Assembly: GCA_958510875.1 (NCBI GenBank)
Contig: OY294072.1
Location: forward strand, 310,001-374,000
Direction: 5' to 3'
Origin: Endomychus coccineus
Lineage: Eukaryota; Arthropoda; Insecta; Coleoptera; Endomychidae
Length of the DNA: 64,000 bases
Within the stretch, counting starts at the first letter, position 1; every line of letters starts with the position of its first letter. Under the pieces are notes generated by a model that was not told where the DNA came from, searched no databases, and saw only the letters and a list, made by a program, of their open reading frames with translations. Position numbers and translations under genes: made by a program. Of the stretch, positions 13,461-25,970 are shown piece by piece.

Positions 13461-14566
13461 ACCTACAACTGCCAGAGTGACGTCTGTCACAGTGACAACC
13501 TGAAGGTGCCCATACACCTCACATAAAGGTTACCACGCACTATCCGACTAAACCCTCAAAAAGGCGTTGCACATGAAAACAACTGTACGTCAGCGGGGCG
13601 TAACTTAGCGGGGCGTAGCCCGTAAAATCAGCTAACTAGAATGAGCGACAGTTTAAGTTGGTGCACAAGTTACCAAAAATCAAACTAGGAATATGGACCC
13701 GACAAGCGAGCGAAGCGAGCCTGGAAAATTGTCGAAATGTTAACTTTGATCCTTTTAGAAGGTGGTGATAGCCACAAACCGGCTCGAAAACTGTTTTGAA
13801 ATAGTTAATTTTGGTTAAATAAACGGTTTTCTATAAGGATGTTATATTATAACGTTAGCACAAATAATGAAATGGCATTCAAAGTATAGATTGTATAGTT
13901 TCAATACTAACAATTGGGCTTTGCAGAATATGTATATAGAAAGAATCTAGGTAGTATTAAAATTCAATAATGAAATACTCCCATTTACTCAGTTGTTCCT
14001 TGCATTATATCTATGTAACCTACAACTGTCAAGTTGACGTTTGTCCAAGTGACAACCTAAAGGTGCCCATACGCCTCACATGAAGGTTACCACGCACTAT
14101 CCGACTAAACCCTCGAAAAGGCGTTGCACATGAAAACAACTGTACGTCAGCGGGCCTTGCTCAGCGGGGCGTAGCCCGTAAAATCAGCTAACTAGAATGA
14201 GCGACAGTTTAAGTTGGTGCACAAGTTACCAAAAATCAAACTAGGAATATGGACCCGACAAGCGAGCGAAGCGAGCCTGGAAAATTGTCGAAATGTTAAC
14301 TTTGATCCTTTTAGAAGGTGGTGATAGCCACAAACCGGCTCGAAAACTGTTTTGAAATAGTTAATTTTGGTTAAATAAACGGTTTTCTATAAGGATGTTA
14401 TATTATAACGTTAGCACAAATAATGAAATGGCATTCAAAGTATAGATTGTATAGTTTCAATACTTTGCTTTGCAGAATATGTATATAGAAAGAATCTAGG
14501 TAGGATTAAAATTCAATAACGAAATACTCCCATTTACTCAGTTGTTCCTTGCATTTTATCTATGTA
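13461..14566. repeat. two 0.55-kb tandem repeats (13461-14017, 14018-14566)
   Basis: Each copy has the GC-rich ACCTACAACTG module, a GCGAGCGAAGCGAGC stretch, and a short AT-rich tail ending at the next ACCTACAACTG. The pair recurs at 24850-25970 and is absent from unit 1, so copy number varies between composite units. No gene seen. Confidence 0.75.
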
Positions 14567-17500
14567 ACCTACAACTGTCAAGTTGACGTTTGTCCAAGTG
14601 ACAACCTAAAGGTGCCCATACACCTCACATAAAGGTTACCACGCACTATCCGACTAAACCCTCAAAAAGGCGTTGCACATGAAAACAACTGTACGTCAGC
14701 GGGGCGTAGCCCGTAAAATCAACTAGTCGGTATTAGAATAAGCGGCTTATTAGGTTGGTGTCAAAGTTACTAAAAATGTAACTAGGAATATGCGATTTTC
14801 GACCTAATCGACGAACATTTTTGAACACGACAAGCTAAATGAAGCGAGCGCAGCGAGCTCGAAAAATGATTGAAACGTTAACTTTGAACCTTTTAAAAGG
14901 TCGCGATAGCCCCGAACCGGGTCGAAAACTCTTTTGAAATAGTTAATTTTCCGTAAATCGAATGACGTTCACGCGAGAAGCGCGTAGCACGCGAGTTAGA
15001 AAAGTGCAAAAATAGTGCTCCCTCCTACGACTTTAAGGGGACATTTGGAGTGCGGTTTTCGATCCATGTCGTTAGATTATGAACCGGGTCAACTTAATAG
15101 CATAGTCTCGGGCCCCAAAATGTCTTTTAAATACGAAAATTCAATTCAAATAGAAACAGGTACTCTCAGATCTCAGCTATGCACGTCTGACGTGCGAAGC
15201 ACCGAAGGGAATTTTCTAGCTACTAAAATATACGCGAAGCGGGTAAAAGCTAGCGGCCCATAGCAGAAAAGACTTTATTACAACTGGCGCCGCACGCACG
15301 GGACAAGAAACGGCCCCGAATTAACAAGACCGAGGTAAAATGTATAAACTCTAACTGAAACGTAGCGAGCTCCTCGAGGCATTTGTCAAAATGTTTCCGT
15401 TCGTAACTAATTACGTAGGACATCTGGCCTTCATGCAATTGTGTTTTTATACAATTCGAACCTTCTAATTTCGATAGACCAAGTGAAAATCCCGGAGCCT
15501 CACGCGCTAAAGAGTTGTGTGTGTTTCCACGTTCGTATAAAATTGCGAAATTTCGCAATTTCAGAAACTTCAAATTAATTAATTTGACACAAGATTTGGG
15601 GATATTTTTATTCAAATCCATTCGGTACCAATTTTTGTCGGCCATATTTAAAATTATCTTGGAGGAATTTTTTTATCGAAAAGTAAAGCCTCTACGTTCA
15701 ATTAAAATTCACCATCGGAAAGATCGTCATCGATTTACTCCGGGTGAACTTTGGTGGTTGTTTTTGGCACCCCTAAAAATGCCGCTAAGTACCTTAAAAT
15801 AAATCGTAAAGATTCGACGTCGTTTGGCGACAATCTAGATGATAATTTACGAAAATGATCAATTTCGGGGGTGTTTGTATGATGAAATGAAGTATAAGCA
15901 ATAATAAAAGCTGTATACGGCGTATAAGTGTCCAAAATGGTCCATGGACGAAGATATCCTTCCTAGCGCTACAAGTACATTTCTACATCTATAGACTACT
16001 GGGGCCCACTGAAATCAGATCTACGGACGTGAATTCCATTAAAATGAGCACGAACAGACCTCTATGGTCTCACACTTCGATGTCTCAACATATTAACCAA
16101 CTGTCAGATGTATATCGTAAACATCATGTTTCCGTTCAAAAGTACTTGAATATGATATAAATCGGGGTCCTCATCTATCAAAAAACTCTCTAAAGGTAAG
16201 TCTAAGCAATGTTTAACAATAGCGCTAACATATTTGATTTTAGATATGAAGATACAAATCATTTATCAACGTTTAACCTACACACATATTCTTGAACAAA
16301 TTAAAGTTCATAAGGATTGAAAGAAACACAAAAACGATTTGGAAAGGTATCTACATCATCTACGAGAAGGGTACAATAAATTTTCGAGGAAAATAACAAG
16401 ATATCTGTCATATTCTACTATACACGTGGCATCGTCCAGAGTTATGTAGCACCACGAACATTGGATTCACTCATAATTAGTTCAAATTCATAGTACAAGC
16501 CTTTCAAAGTATTCAAATAATGTTATTTTAGTTACAATAAAGACATTTTCATATACGTGTATGGTTTATTATGTTTCAGGATCTAAATTGACATTTCACA
16601 TTTTCAACGTAGATCCAAGGTTATGATATAATAGCATCTTTTAGGAATCGGATGCTAATTAGGCCTAAATCATATGAAATAAAGGAAGGAAAAGATGTAT
16701 ACAAGAGTATTTCATATGTTATTGGAAAGGAAAGCATTCTTAATGTTCAATTTACATGATGTATCATTTTATACATATGTCAGTTGGAGGAAAAATTTCA
16801 CCAAAACTGATGTTACATGCATGAAAATGATTATAAAAGTGTTAAACAATTAATCTGCTACCACAAGGTATAGTTTCAACAAAGTATACATCACTTTATG
16901 GATGTTATACAATATTGAGAGATATGACGGAAATACATTCAAAGGATAGATGGTACAGTTTCGATACTTTAAATTGAGCTTTGCAAATGTATATATGAAA
17001 AGAATAAAGGTAGGAGGAAAACTTAATAATGAAATGCACCCTTTTTCTTCATTATTCCTGGCATAAGTATATCAGATTCAAAGCTGAAAATAGAAAAAAT
17101 GCTTCCAATGGGTAGTAGATTTTTTATAACATAACTTTCTCTGAGACTATCTAGCAATAAAAATAGATATGTACAAACTTGCTTGAGACCTGTAGGTACA
17201 AACGAAACACAATTGCATTTTGCAAGTTACTAATAGGAATAAATTCTGTATCTTTGTATTTATAACAAAAAGGGTAAATCGAACAGTTTTAAGACTGGGA
17301 ATTGGTTTTTACAATGGTTCTACTACCGATATGTTTGAGAAATCTTTTCGAATGGTATACTAAGAAGGTGTATCCTTAAGGTACTTCAAAAGAGAATGTC
17401 ATTCTGCTTCAGATAGACAAAACGCTCAGGTTTCTTCAACGGCTTATAGATTTTTTTATAAAATAGCTTCTTCTCATTCCTCAGAGAATGTAATTTGGAT

Positions 17501-17835
17501 TGAAAATAGTATGAATAGCTGTTTGAGCTATGAAAAAATAGAAGTCAATTGTAGGTAGCATGTTGAGAAAATACATAATTTCAAATTGGCACAATATTTA
17601 TTAATTAACATTATAAGAAGGAATACCCTCCTACATACTGGTTCTATTTAGGTACTTTTTTTACTGGGAAACTTTTCCAAATAATAAGTCACATCCAAAA
17701 GGGGGTGGGGTCATCTCCTTCGATTACTTGAATAGTAATGTTGTTACTCCATAAAAGAAAGAGGTATAGTAGGATTAAAATTCAATAATGAAATACTCCC
17801 ATTTACTCAGTTGTTCCTTGCATTATATCTATGTA
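14567..17835. repeat. alpha block, unit 2
   Basis: Near-identical to 3281-6473, with small indels. It carries the 131-codon minus-strand ORF at 15250-15645. Nothing else is recognised. Confidence 0.7.
15250..15645 (-). CDS. repeat-borne ORF, 131 aa, unknown (alpha type)
   Basis: Close copy of the ORF at 3983-4378, differing at a handful of residues, with the frame kept. No known domain. Possibly non-coding. Confidence 0.2.
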   Translation of the reverse strand: MADKNWYRMDLNKNIPKSCVKLINLKFLKLRNFAILYERGNTHNSLAREAPGFSLGLSKLEGSNCIKTQLHEGQMSYVISYERKHFDKCLEELATFQLEFIHFTSVLLIRGRFLSRACGASCNKVFSAMGR

Positions 17836-20800
17836 ACCTACAACTGTCAAGTTGACGTTTGTCCAAGTGACAACCTAAAGGTGCCCGTACGCCTCACATA
17901 AAGGTTACCACGCACTATCCGACTAAACCCTCGAAAAGGCGTTGCACATGAAAACAACTGTACGTCAGCGGGCCTTGGTCAGCGGGGCGTAGCCCGTAAA
18001 ATCAACTAGTCGGTATCAGAATAAGCGGCTTATTAGGTTGGTGTTAAAGTTACTTAAAATCAAACTAGGAATATGCGATTTTCGACCATATCGACGGTCA
18101 ACTTTGGACATGAATAGCTAAACGAAGCGAGCGCAGCGAGCTCGAAAAATTATTGAAACGTTAACCTTGAACCTTTTAAAAGGTGGTGATAGCCCCAAAC
18201 CGGGTCGAAAACTGTTTTGAAATAGTTAATTTTCCGTAAATCGAATGACGTTCACGTGAGAAGCGCGTAGCTGGCAAGTTAGAAAAGTGCAAATTGGTTG
18301 TACCTAATACGGCTTTACGACGTCTTTTCGCGTGCCGTTTTCGCTCCATGTAGTTAGATTTAGTAGCGGACCGTGCCCGACGGCCCTTCTTTTTTCGATA
18401 AATGTCCATTAAATAGGAAAAATTAATTAAAATAGAAACAGGTACTCTCAGGTCTCACCTATGCACGTCTAACGTGCAACGTACCAAAGGGAATTTTCTA
18501 GCTACTAAAATATACCCGAAGCGGATAAATGCTAGCGGCCCATAGCAAAAAAGACTTTATTACAGCTGGCGCCGGCCGCACGGGCCACGAAACGGCCCCA
18601 AATTAACAAGATCGAGGTAAAATGTATAAACTCTAACTGAAGCGTAGCGAGCTCCTCGAGGCATATGTCAAAATCATTTCGTTCGTAGCTTATTACATAG
18701 GACATCTGGCGTTCATGGAATTGTGTTTTTAGATAATTTAATCCTTCTAATTTCGATAGGCCAAGTGAAAATCCCGGAGCCTCAAGCGCTAAAGATATCT
18801 GAGTATTTAAACTTTCGTATAAAATTGCGAAATTTGGCATTCTTAGAAACGTCAAATTAATTAATCTGACACAAGAGTTGGGGATATTTTTATTCAAATC
18901 GATATAATACCACTTTTTGTCTGCCATGATGTAATAATAATAATGAAAATTTCTCAAATCGAAAACTAGAGCCTGTACTTTCAATTAAAATTCACCATTC
19001 GAAAGATCGTCATCGATAATGCAAAAAAATTATTATAGTATACCGTTTAACCCAAAAATGCCTCTAAATAGGTCAAATAAATTGATAAAGATTCGACGTC
19101 GTTTGACGGTAACCTATGTAAGAATTTACTGATAATTTTCGAAAGCGATCGATTTCGGAGGTGTATGTATAATAAAACGATGTAGAAATAATGTCAAGAG
19201 ATCTTAAATAGCTATATACTGCTCAGAAATTCCCAAAATGGTCCATGGACGAAGGTATACTTCCGAGGGAAATATGTACATTTCCACATCTATAGTTCAT
19301 GTGGGGCTACTGAAACTATTTCTATCGTCGTAAAATGTTCCAGCGAACCTCTGTGGTCTCGGAGATAACCTCCTCTCACGTATTTAATCTCTGGCAAGCG
19401 TAAGTTGTGAATATCATGTTTCCATTCAAAAGTACTTGAATATGATACAACAAAGGGGCCCCATCTATTAAAAAACGTTCTAGAGGTATGTCTGAACAAT
19501 ATGTAACAATAAGATTCAACATACTTTATTTCAGATTTGAATATATGAATTATATCAAGGTTTGGAACCAACAGATATATTCTTGCAGAAATATCGTGAC
19601 AACACGATATAGAAAGGTATGTACATCATATTCGAGCAGAGTTCAATACATTTTCAATGAATATATCAAGATATCTGTCATATTCTACAGTAAAAGTAGC
19701 AATTTTCAAGTAACGTAGCAGCACGAACATTGGGTTCACTCAGAATTAGTTCAAATTGATGGTACAGGACTTTCAATGTACTCGAATAATGTTACTGTAT
19801 ATACAATAAAGATATTTCTATAGACATTTGTATCGTGTATTATGTTTATAGGAATACAAATAGTGATTTCACATGTTCAACGTAGACACAAGGTTATGTC
19901 TTACATTTTACCAAGTATGCGATGCTAAATATGGGTAAATGATATTGAATAAAGCAAGAAAAAGATGTTTTCAAGAGTATTTCATATGTTGTTGGAATGG
20001 AAAGCATTCTTAATGTTCAATTTACATGATGTATCATTTTATACATATGTCAGTTGGTGGAAAAATTTCACCAAAACAGATGTTACATGCATGAAAATGA
20101 TTATAAAAGTGTTAAACAATTAATCTGCTACCACAAGGTATACTTTCAACAAAGTATACATCACTTTATGGATGTTATACAATATTAAGACATATGACGG
20201 AGATACATTCAAAGGATAGATGGTACAGTTTCAATACTTTAAATTGAGCTTTGCAAATGTATATATGAAAAGAATAAAGGTAGGAGGAAAACTTAATAAT
20301 GAAATGCACCCTTTTTCTTCATTATTCCTGGCATAAGTATCAGATTCGATTGCTTCCTCAACGGGTTGTAGATTTTTTATAACATAACTTTCTCTGAGAC
20401 TATCTAGCAATAAAAATGAATATGTACAAACTTGCTTGAGACATGTAGGTACAAACGAAACACAATTGCATTTTGCAAGTTACTAATAGGAATAAATTCT
20501 GTATCTTTGTATTTATAACAAAAAGGGTAAATCGTACAGTTTTAAGACTGGGAATTGGTTTTTACAATGGTTCTACTACCGATATGTTTGAGAAATCTTT
20601 TCGAATGGTATACTAAGAAGGTGTATCCTTGAGGTAGCTCAAAAGAGAATGTCATTCTGCTTCAGACAGACAAAATGCTTAGGCTTCCTCAACGGCTAAT
20701 AGATTTTTTTATAAAATAGCTTCTTCTCATTCCTCAGAGACTGTAATTTGGACTGAAAATAAAGTAAAAAGTAGCTTCACAGATACTGCAAATAGCATTG

Positions 20801-21020
20801 AAAATAATTGAAAAAGCAGCTTGAGAGATTAACATACAAAATTGTATTGCATTTAGCATGGCAATGCTGAAAATTAATTAGCTTGATATTCATAAGGTAG
20901 GTATTACAATTTTTTTTCTTACAAGGAGAGGTAATTGTGTGTACCTATTTGTTAGAATGTTGAGAATTAGGGGGTACAATTACAAAGCAGCATAGGACAT
21001 TGTCTGAGAAAAGAGGGAAA
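17836..21020. repeat. beta block, unit 2
   Basis: Copy of 6474-9639. Its first 600 bp differ more, including a segment at 18290-18410 shared with 56500-56610, which suggests exchange between blocks. No gene other than the repeat ORF at 18532-18984. Confidence 0.7.
18532..18984 (-). CDS. repeat-borne ORF, 150 aa, unknown (beta type)
   Basis: Nearly identical to the ORF at 7154-7606. No recognisable domain. Possibly non-coding. Confidence 0.2.
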   Translation of the reverse strand: MKVQALVFDLRNFHYYYYIMADKKWYYIDLNKNIPNSCVRLINLTFLRMPNFAILYESLNTQISLALEAPGFSLGLSKLEGLNYLKTQFHERQMSYVISYERNDFDICLEELATLQLEFIHFTSILLIWGRFVARAAGASCNKVFFAMGR

Positions 21021-21983
21021 GCAATACAAGCAAATCTTGTATCGATCATATTTATATGAAAAATAAACTTCATACAGAATATATTGCTGCTATCATAAAG
21101 ACAACCATAACAGATCACTATTCCACTTTACTAGCATTAAATATAAATATTAAAGGTGTAAAAAACGACTTATTGGTGACAAAAATAGACGAGGATAAAT
21201 TAAGGAAATCATTGGAGGATGAAAATTGGGACACAGTTAATATTGAAATCATTTATAATAAAAACATAAAAAGAAAAGAGTGGATCACAGCAGGCATTTT
21301 GAAGTCTATAAAAACTAGAAATTGGCTTTACCAGCAATATCTAAAATATCCAAATAATGAGACTATTAATAATTGTTATAAAATATACAGGAATAAACTC
21401 AATGGCCTCATTCAACTAAGTGTAATCATTTCAAATACAAAATTATGGATAACGTAGGGTCTAATAAAGCATTATGGGAAACAATTAATAAAGTTGAGAA
21501 CAAAAAGATCAAAAATAAATGGGAAATCAAGGAATTGAAGCTTGAAAGTGATGAGATTGTAAAAACTCCTATTGATATTTCAAATGCTTTCAGTAAACAC
21601 TATGCTAACATAGGTAAAACTTATGCAAAAAAAAATACGAAGGCATGAAACTGACACTCACACTAATGAAAATAGGAGTCCTAGATCCATGTTCTTGTAC
21701 GGTACAACTCCAAATGAGGTCGTTTCTATTATTAATTCAAGTGACAATAATAATGGTACAGGTGAAGATAAAATATCTAACAAAAGTACTTACGTTCTCT
21801 TCTTATGTTAGGGGGCAACCTGAATTCAAGGAATTAAAAACAGGTAACGATTCCTGTTTAGAAATTGTCCCTTCATTAAAGTATTTAGGAGTCACAATAG
21901 ATAAATTTCTAAAATGAGATATACATGCCCAAGAAATGATAAAAAAATTAAGAGGCATTGTTTACAGAATGTGTCATTTAAAG
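21021..21983 (+). pseudogene. LINE fragment A, unit 3
   Basis: Copy of 9640-10605 without the premature stop, so the first frame runs 21056-21457. It has the same endonuclease end, the same deletion of the RT core, and the same join to LINE fragment B. Confidence 0.75.
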
Positions 21984-24374
21984 TGATAGTGAATCAAACA
22001 GATGTCCCAACCGTGTAGAAGCAAATGACAAATTCTCTTTAAAATTGAATTCGAATCATTCCCCATTCGATTATAACTGTCCAGTATTAGTTCAAAAAAT
22101 TAACAATGAGAAACGAAAATTAGAAATGGAAACAAATCAATATCAATTACCTAATAACAAACTCGATACCTCTAAAATGTCAAACTTCTCTAAAATTTTA
22201 CATTATAACATTCAATGTCTAAGAAACAAAACTTCAGAACTAGAAGCTTTTTTAATAGGTAAAAGTTATGATATACTTTGTATAAATGAACATTGGTTGG
22301 GATCTGACGAATTATAAACACTCTGAACATAAGTGGTTTTGTAAATCTCTCAGCTTTTTGCAGAACAACGCATAAACATGGGGGAGTGGGTATTTTTACA
22401 AGTAATATCATAGAAGCAATTCCGTTAGCCTTTGATACTCAAGAAATATCTGATGAAATACATTTTGAAATAGCAGGTATAATGTACAACAATATACAGG
22501 TACTGACAATCTATCGCTCACCTCTTGAGGATTTTGACATATTTTTAAATAGATTAGATGCAACACTTAATAAGCTATCATTACACAAAGGTACTATAAT
22601 AACTGGGAACTTTAACGTACATTTCCATTCAGATAGTAAAGAATCTCAGTTACTATGTAATATGTTTGAATCCTACGGACTACATAAAACTGTTCATAAC
22701 TATACTAGAAACGGAGCAACTCTTGATAACATATTTACCAATTTTAACAGCAATTGTTATGTTGCAACAGTAACAGATCCCAATTTATCTGATCATCTTG
22801 CTATATCATTTGATTTTGAAGTGGAAAACAAAACATCATTAAATAATAAAATCAGAATAACCTACAGACCAATAACAGAACAAGGCTTCTTTAAACTTTA
22901 TAATTATGTAGATAAAGTACATTGGTCATTTGTAAACAATTCTCAAATAAATGTAAATAACAAATTTGATCATTTTTTAAATCTGATAATAGATGTCTGT
23001 GATTCTAGCTTCCCAATGAAAACAAAATTTATAAAACAAAACGAACCTAACATACCTAAAATACATTGGTTCAATGACAACTTAAGACAAAGTAGAGAAA
23101 AATTGCAGTTATCAAGCAGTTTAAATAAAACTAATCCACAAATTGTTTCCAATGAATCACTTAATAAATTTAAAAAAGGTATCGTGAGGACATTAATAAA
23201 AGTAAAAAAGAAGCTAACGATAAATACATTAACAATTCAAAAAATATGCAAAAGGCATTGTGCCACTGATTTAAATATTTTTTTTACAAATATAGCAGAA
23301 TCCCTTTTCAAGAATCTTCCACCTTTACAAAATAATCCTATTGATTATACAAAAAAAATTAATTTAGTCTTCCATTCAGAATTTAAATTCATAGAAGTTA
23401 CTTTCAATGAAATGAGAGATATAATTTCAAATTTAAATAATAGTCCCAGCAAGGACACTTATAATATAAATGTTAAAATAGTTAAAACTATTCTAAATTT
23501 GATCGTTTTTCCTCTATGTAAAATTATAAACCAACGTATCACCTCTAACATTTTTCCAGATTCCCTCAAAATATCTAAAGTAGTTCCGATTTACAAAAAA
23601 GGCTTATGCGATGATGTTGATAACTATAGGCCAATATCAATTACACCCATCTTTGGCAAAATTTTTGAGACTGTGCTGAAACGGCAAATAACATACTATT
23701 TTCAGGCAAATAATTGGTTTAATAAATGTCAATTTGGATTTCGTAGCAATGTTTCTACTACAGCTGCTATAAACAAACTTACTAGCTATGTTCGAGAATG
23801 TTTTGAGGAAAAGAAGTTCATGCAAGCCTCCTTTTTTGACGTTACCAAGGCTTTTGACTGTGTGTCCCATGATCTGTTGATGCAAAAGCTCCAAGAATAC
23901 AACTTTGATAACAATAGTATAAATCTTATTAAATCATACTTAACTAATCGTAAATCGTATGCAATATGTATCATACAACAATGAAAATTCGACAAATAAA
24001 ATAATCACATTTGGCGTTCCACAAGGATCTGTCTTGGGGCCAACCTTATTTTTAATATACATTAATGACATTAGCAATTCTCTGTTGTATAAGAACAACA
24101 TTATTTTATTTGCCGACGACACAACAACACATGATAGTGCTTGGACAGCTTGGAGCAATTGAGTCAACAGGCCTTGGAAACACGAACCAGTATTTGTAAT
24201 TGGTTCCTTGCTAATAACCTTAGCATTAATGATAGCAAAACACAAACTTTACATTTTTCACTTAGACCAGTCAATTTAAATATTGAAACCAACATAGTTA
24301 AATTCTTCGGCGTTTATCTCGATTCAAGATTGACATAGGAGCATCATATTGCACAACTATCAAAAAAAAAATAA
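21984..24374 (+). pseudogene. LINE fragment B, unit 3
   Basis: Copy of the endonuclease-RT element. A single frame of 532 codons (22386-23984) spans most of the endonuclease, the connector and the RT fingers up to just before the GVPQG motif. A private 7-bp insertion near 23951 then shifts the frame. The rest of RT, with FADD, continues at 23959-24162. Another private lesion turns a Trp codon into TAG near 24338. The shared endonuclease frameshift near 22316 and the GNFN change are present. Confidence 0.85.
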
Positions 24375-24849
24375 ACGGTTTTCAATAGTGTATCTTCCTC
24401 TGTTTACTGTAAATAGGTAGCTACTTTTGAAGAAATAGAGTTGCTTTAAATTTGTATTCTACAATATCGATGATTCAAAAACATTTTAATTTTGAAAAGT
24501 ACAGTTGCAATATTTTAATTTGTTGTATAGTATTCGAGGAGCCATTTAGTTGTAGAGCGACTATATTTTATGAGCATTTTCTTTTGCAATACTTGAAGTT
24601 TCAATGATTAAATTATATAACCTAGAATTGGCCAAGTGACGTACGTCACAAATTCCAAAGAGTACTCTAGAACTATACCTTCGACTAACATTTGACTCCA
24701 TTCCAATTTTATACTCTTCTATGAATATCTACCACTCTCAATCTATCTAACCTATGAATGTCAAAGTGACATACGATCCAAACCATAGAATAACTTGTGA
24801 CACGTGCTAATAGTAAAAGTTTCTATAAACGCGTACCCATCTCTATATA
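24375..24849. repeat. spacer after LINE B, unit 3
   Basis: Copy of 2806-3280. No gene seen. Confidence 0.6.
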
Positions 24850-25970
24850 ACCTACAACTGCCAGAGTGACGTCTGTCACAGTGACAACCTGAAGGTGCCC
24901 ATACACCTCACATAAAGGTTACCACGCACTATCCGACTAAACCCTCAAAAAGGCGTTGCACATGAAAACAACTGTACGTCAGCGGGGCGTAACTTAGCGG
25001 GGCGTAGCACAGCGGGGCGTAGCTCGTAAAATCAGCTAACTAGAATGAGCGACAGTTTAAGTTGGTGCACAAGTTACCAAAAATCAAACTAGGAATATGG
25101 ACCCGACAAGCGAGCGAAGCGAGCCTGGAAAATTGTCGAAATGTTAACTTTGATCCTTTTAGAAGGTGGTGATAGCCACAAACCGGCTCGAAAACTGTTT
25201 TGAAATAGTTAATTTTGGTTAAATAAACGGTTTTCTATAAGGATGTTATATTATAACGTTAGCACAAATAATGAAATGGCATTCAAAGTATAGATTGTAT
25301 AGTTTCAATACTAACAATTGGGCTTTGCAGAATATGTATATAGAAAGAATCTAGGTAGTATTAAAATTCAATAATGAAATACTCCCATTTACTCAGTTGT
25401 TCCTTGCATTATATCTATGTAACCTACAACTGTCAAGTTGACGTTTGTCCAAGTGACAACCTAAAGGTGCCCATACGCCTCACATAAAGGTTACCACGCA
25501 CTATCCGACTAAACCCTCGAAAAGGCGTTGCACATGAAAACAACTGTACGTCAGCGGGCCTTGCTCAGCGGGGCGTAGCCCGTAAAATCAGCTAACTAGA
25601 ATGAGCGACAGTTTAAGTTGGTGCACAAGTTACCAAAAATCAAACTAGGAATATGGACCCGACAAGCGAGCGAAGCGAGCCTGGAAAATTGTCGAAATGT
25701 TAACTTTGATCCTTTAAGAAGGTGGTGATAGCCACAAACCGGCTCGAAAACTGTTTTGAAATAGTTAATTTTGGTTAAATAAACGGTTTTCTATAAGGAT
25801 GTTATATTATAACGTTAGCACAAATAATGAAATGGCATTCAAAGTATAGATTGTATAGTTTCAATACTTTGCTTTGCAGAATATGTATATAGAAAGAATC
25901 TAGGTAGGATTAAAATTCAATAACGAAATACTCCCATTTACTCAGTTGTTCCTTGCATTTTATCTATGTA
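24850..25970. repeat. two 0.55-kb tandem repeats (24850-25421, 25422-25970)
   Basis: Near-identical to 13461-14566, the unit 2 pair. No gene seen. Confidence 0.75.

Noticed and set aside
18176..18409. Arg/Lys-rich 77-codon ORF
   Set aside because: Occurs only in one repeat variant and is not kept open in sibling blocks; composition effect.
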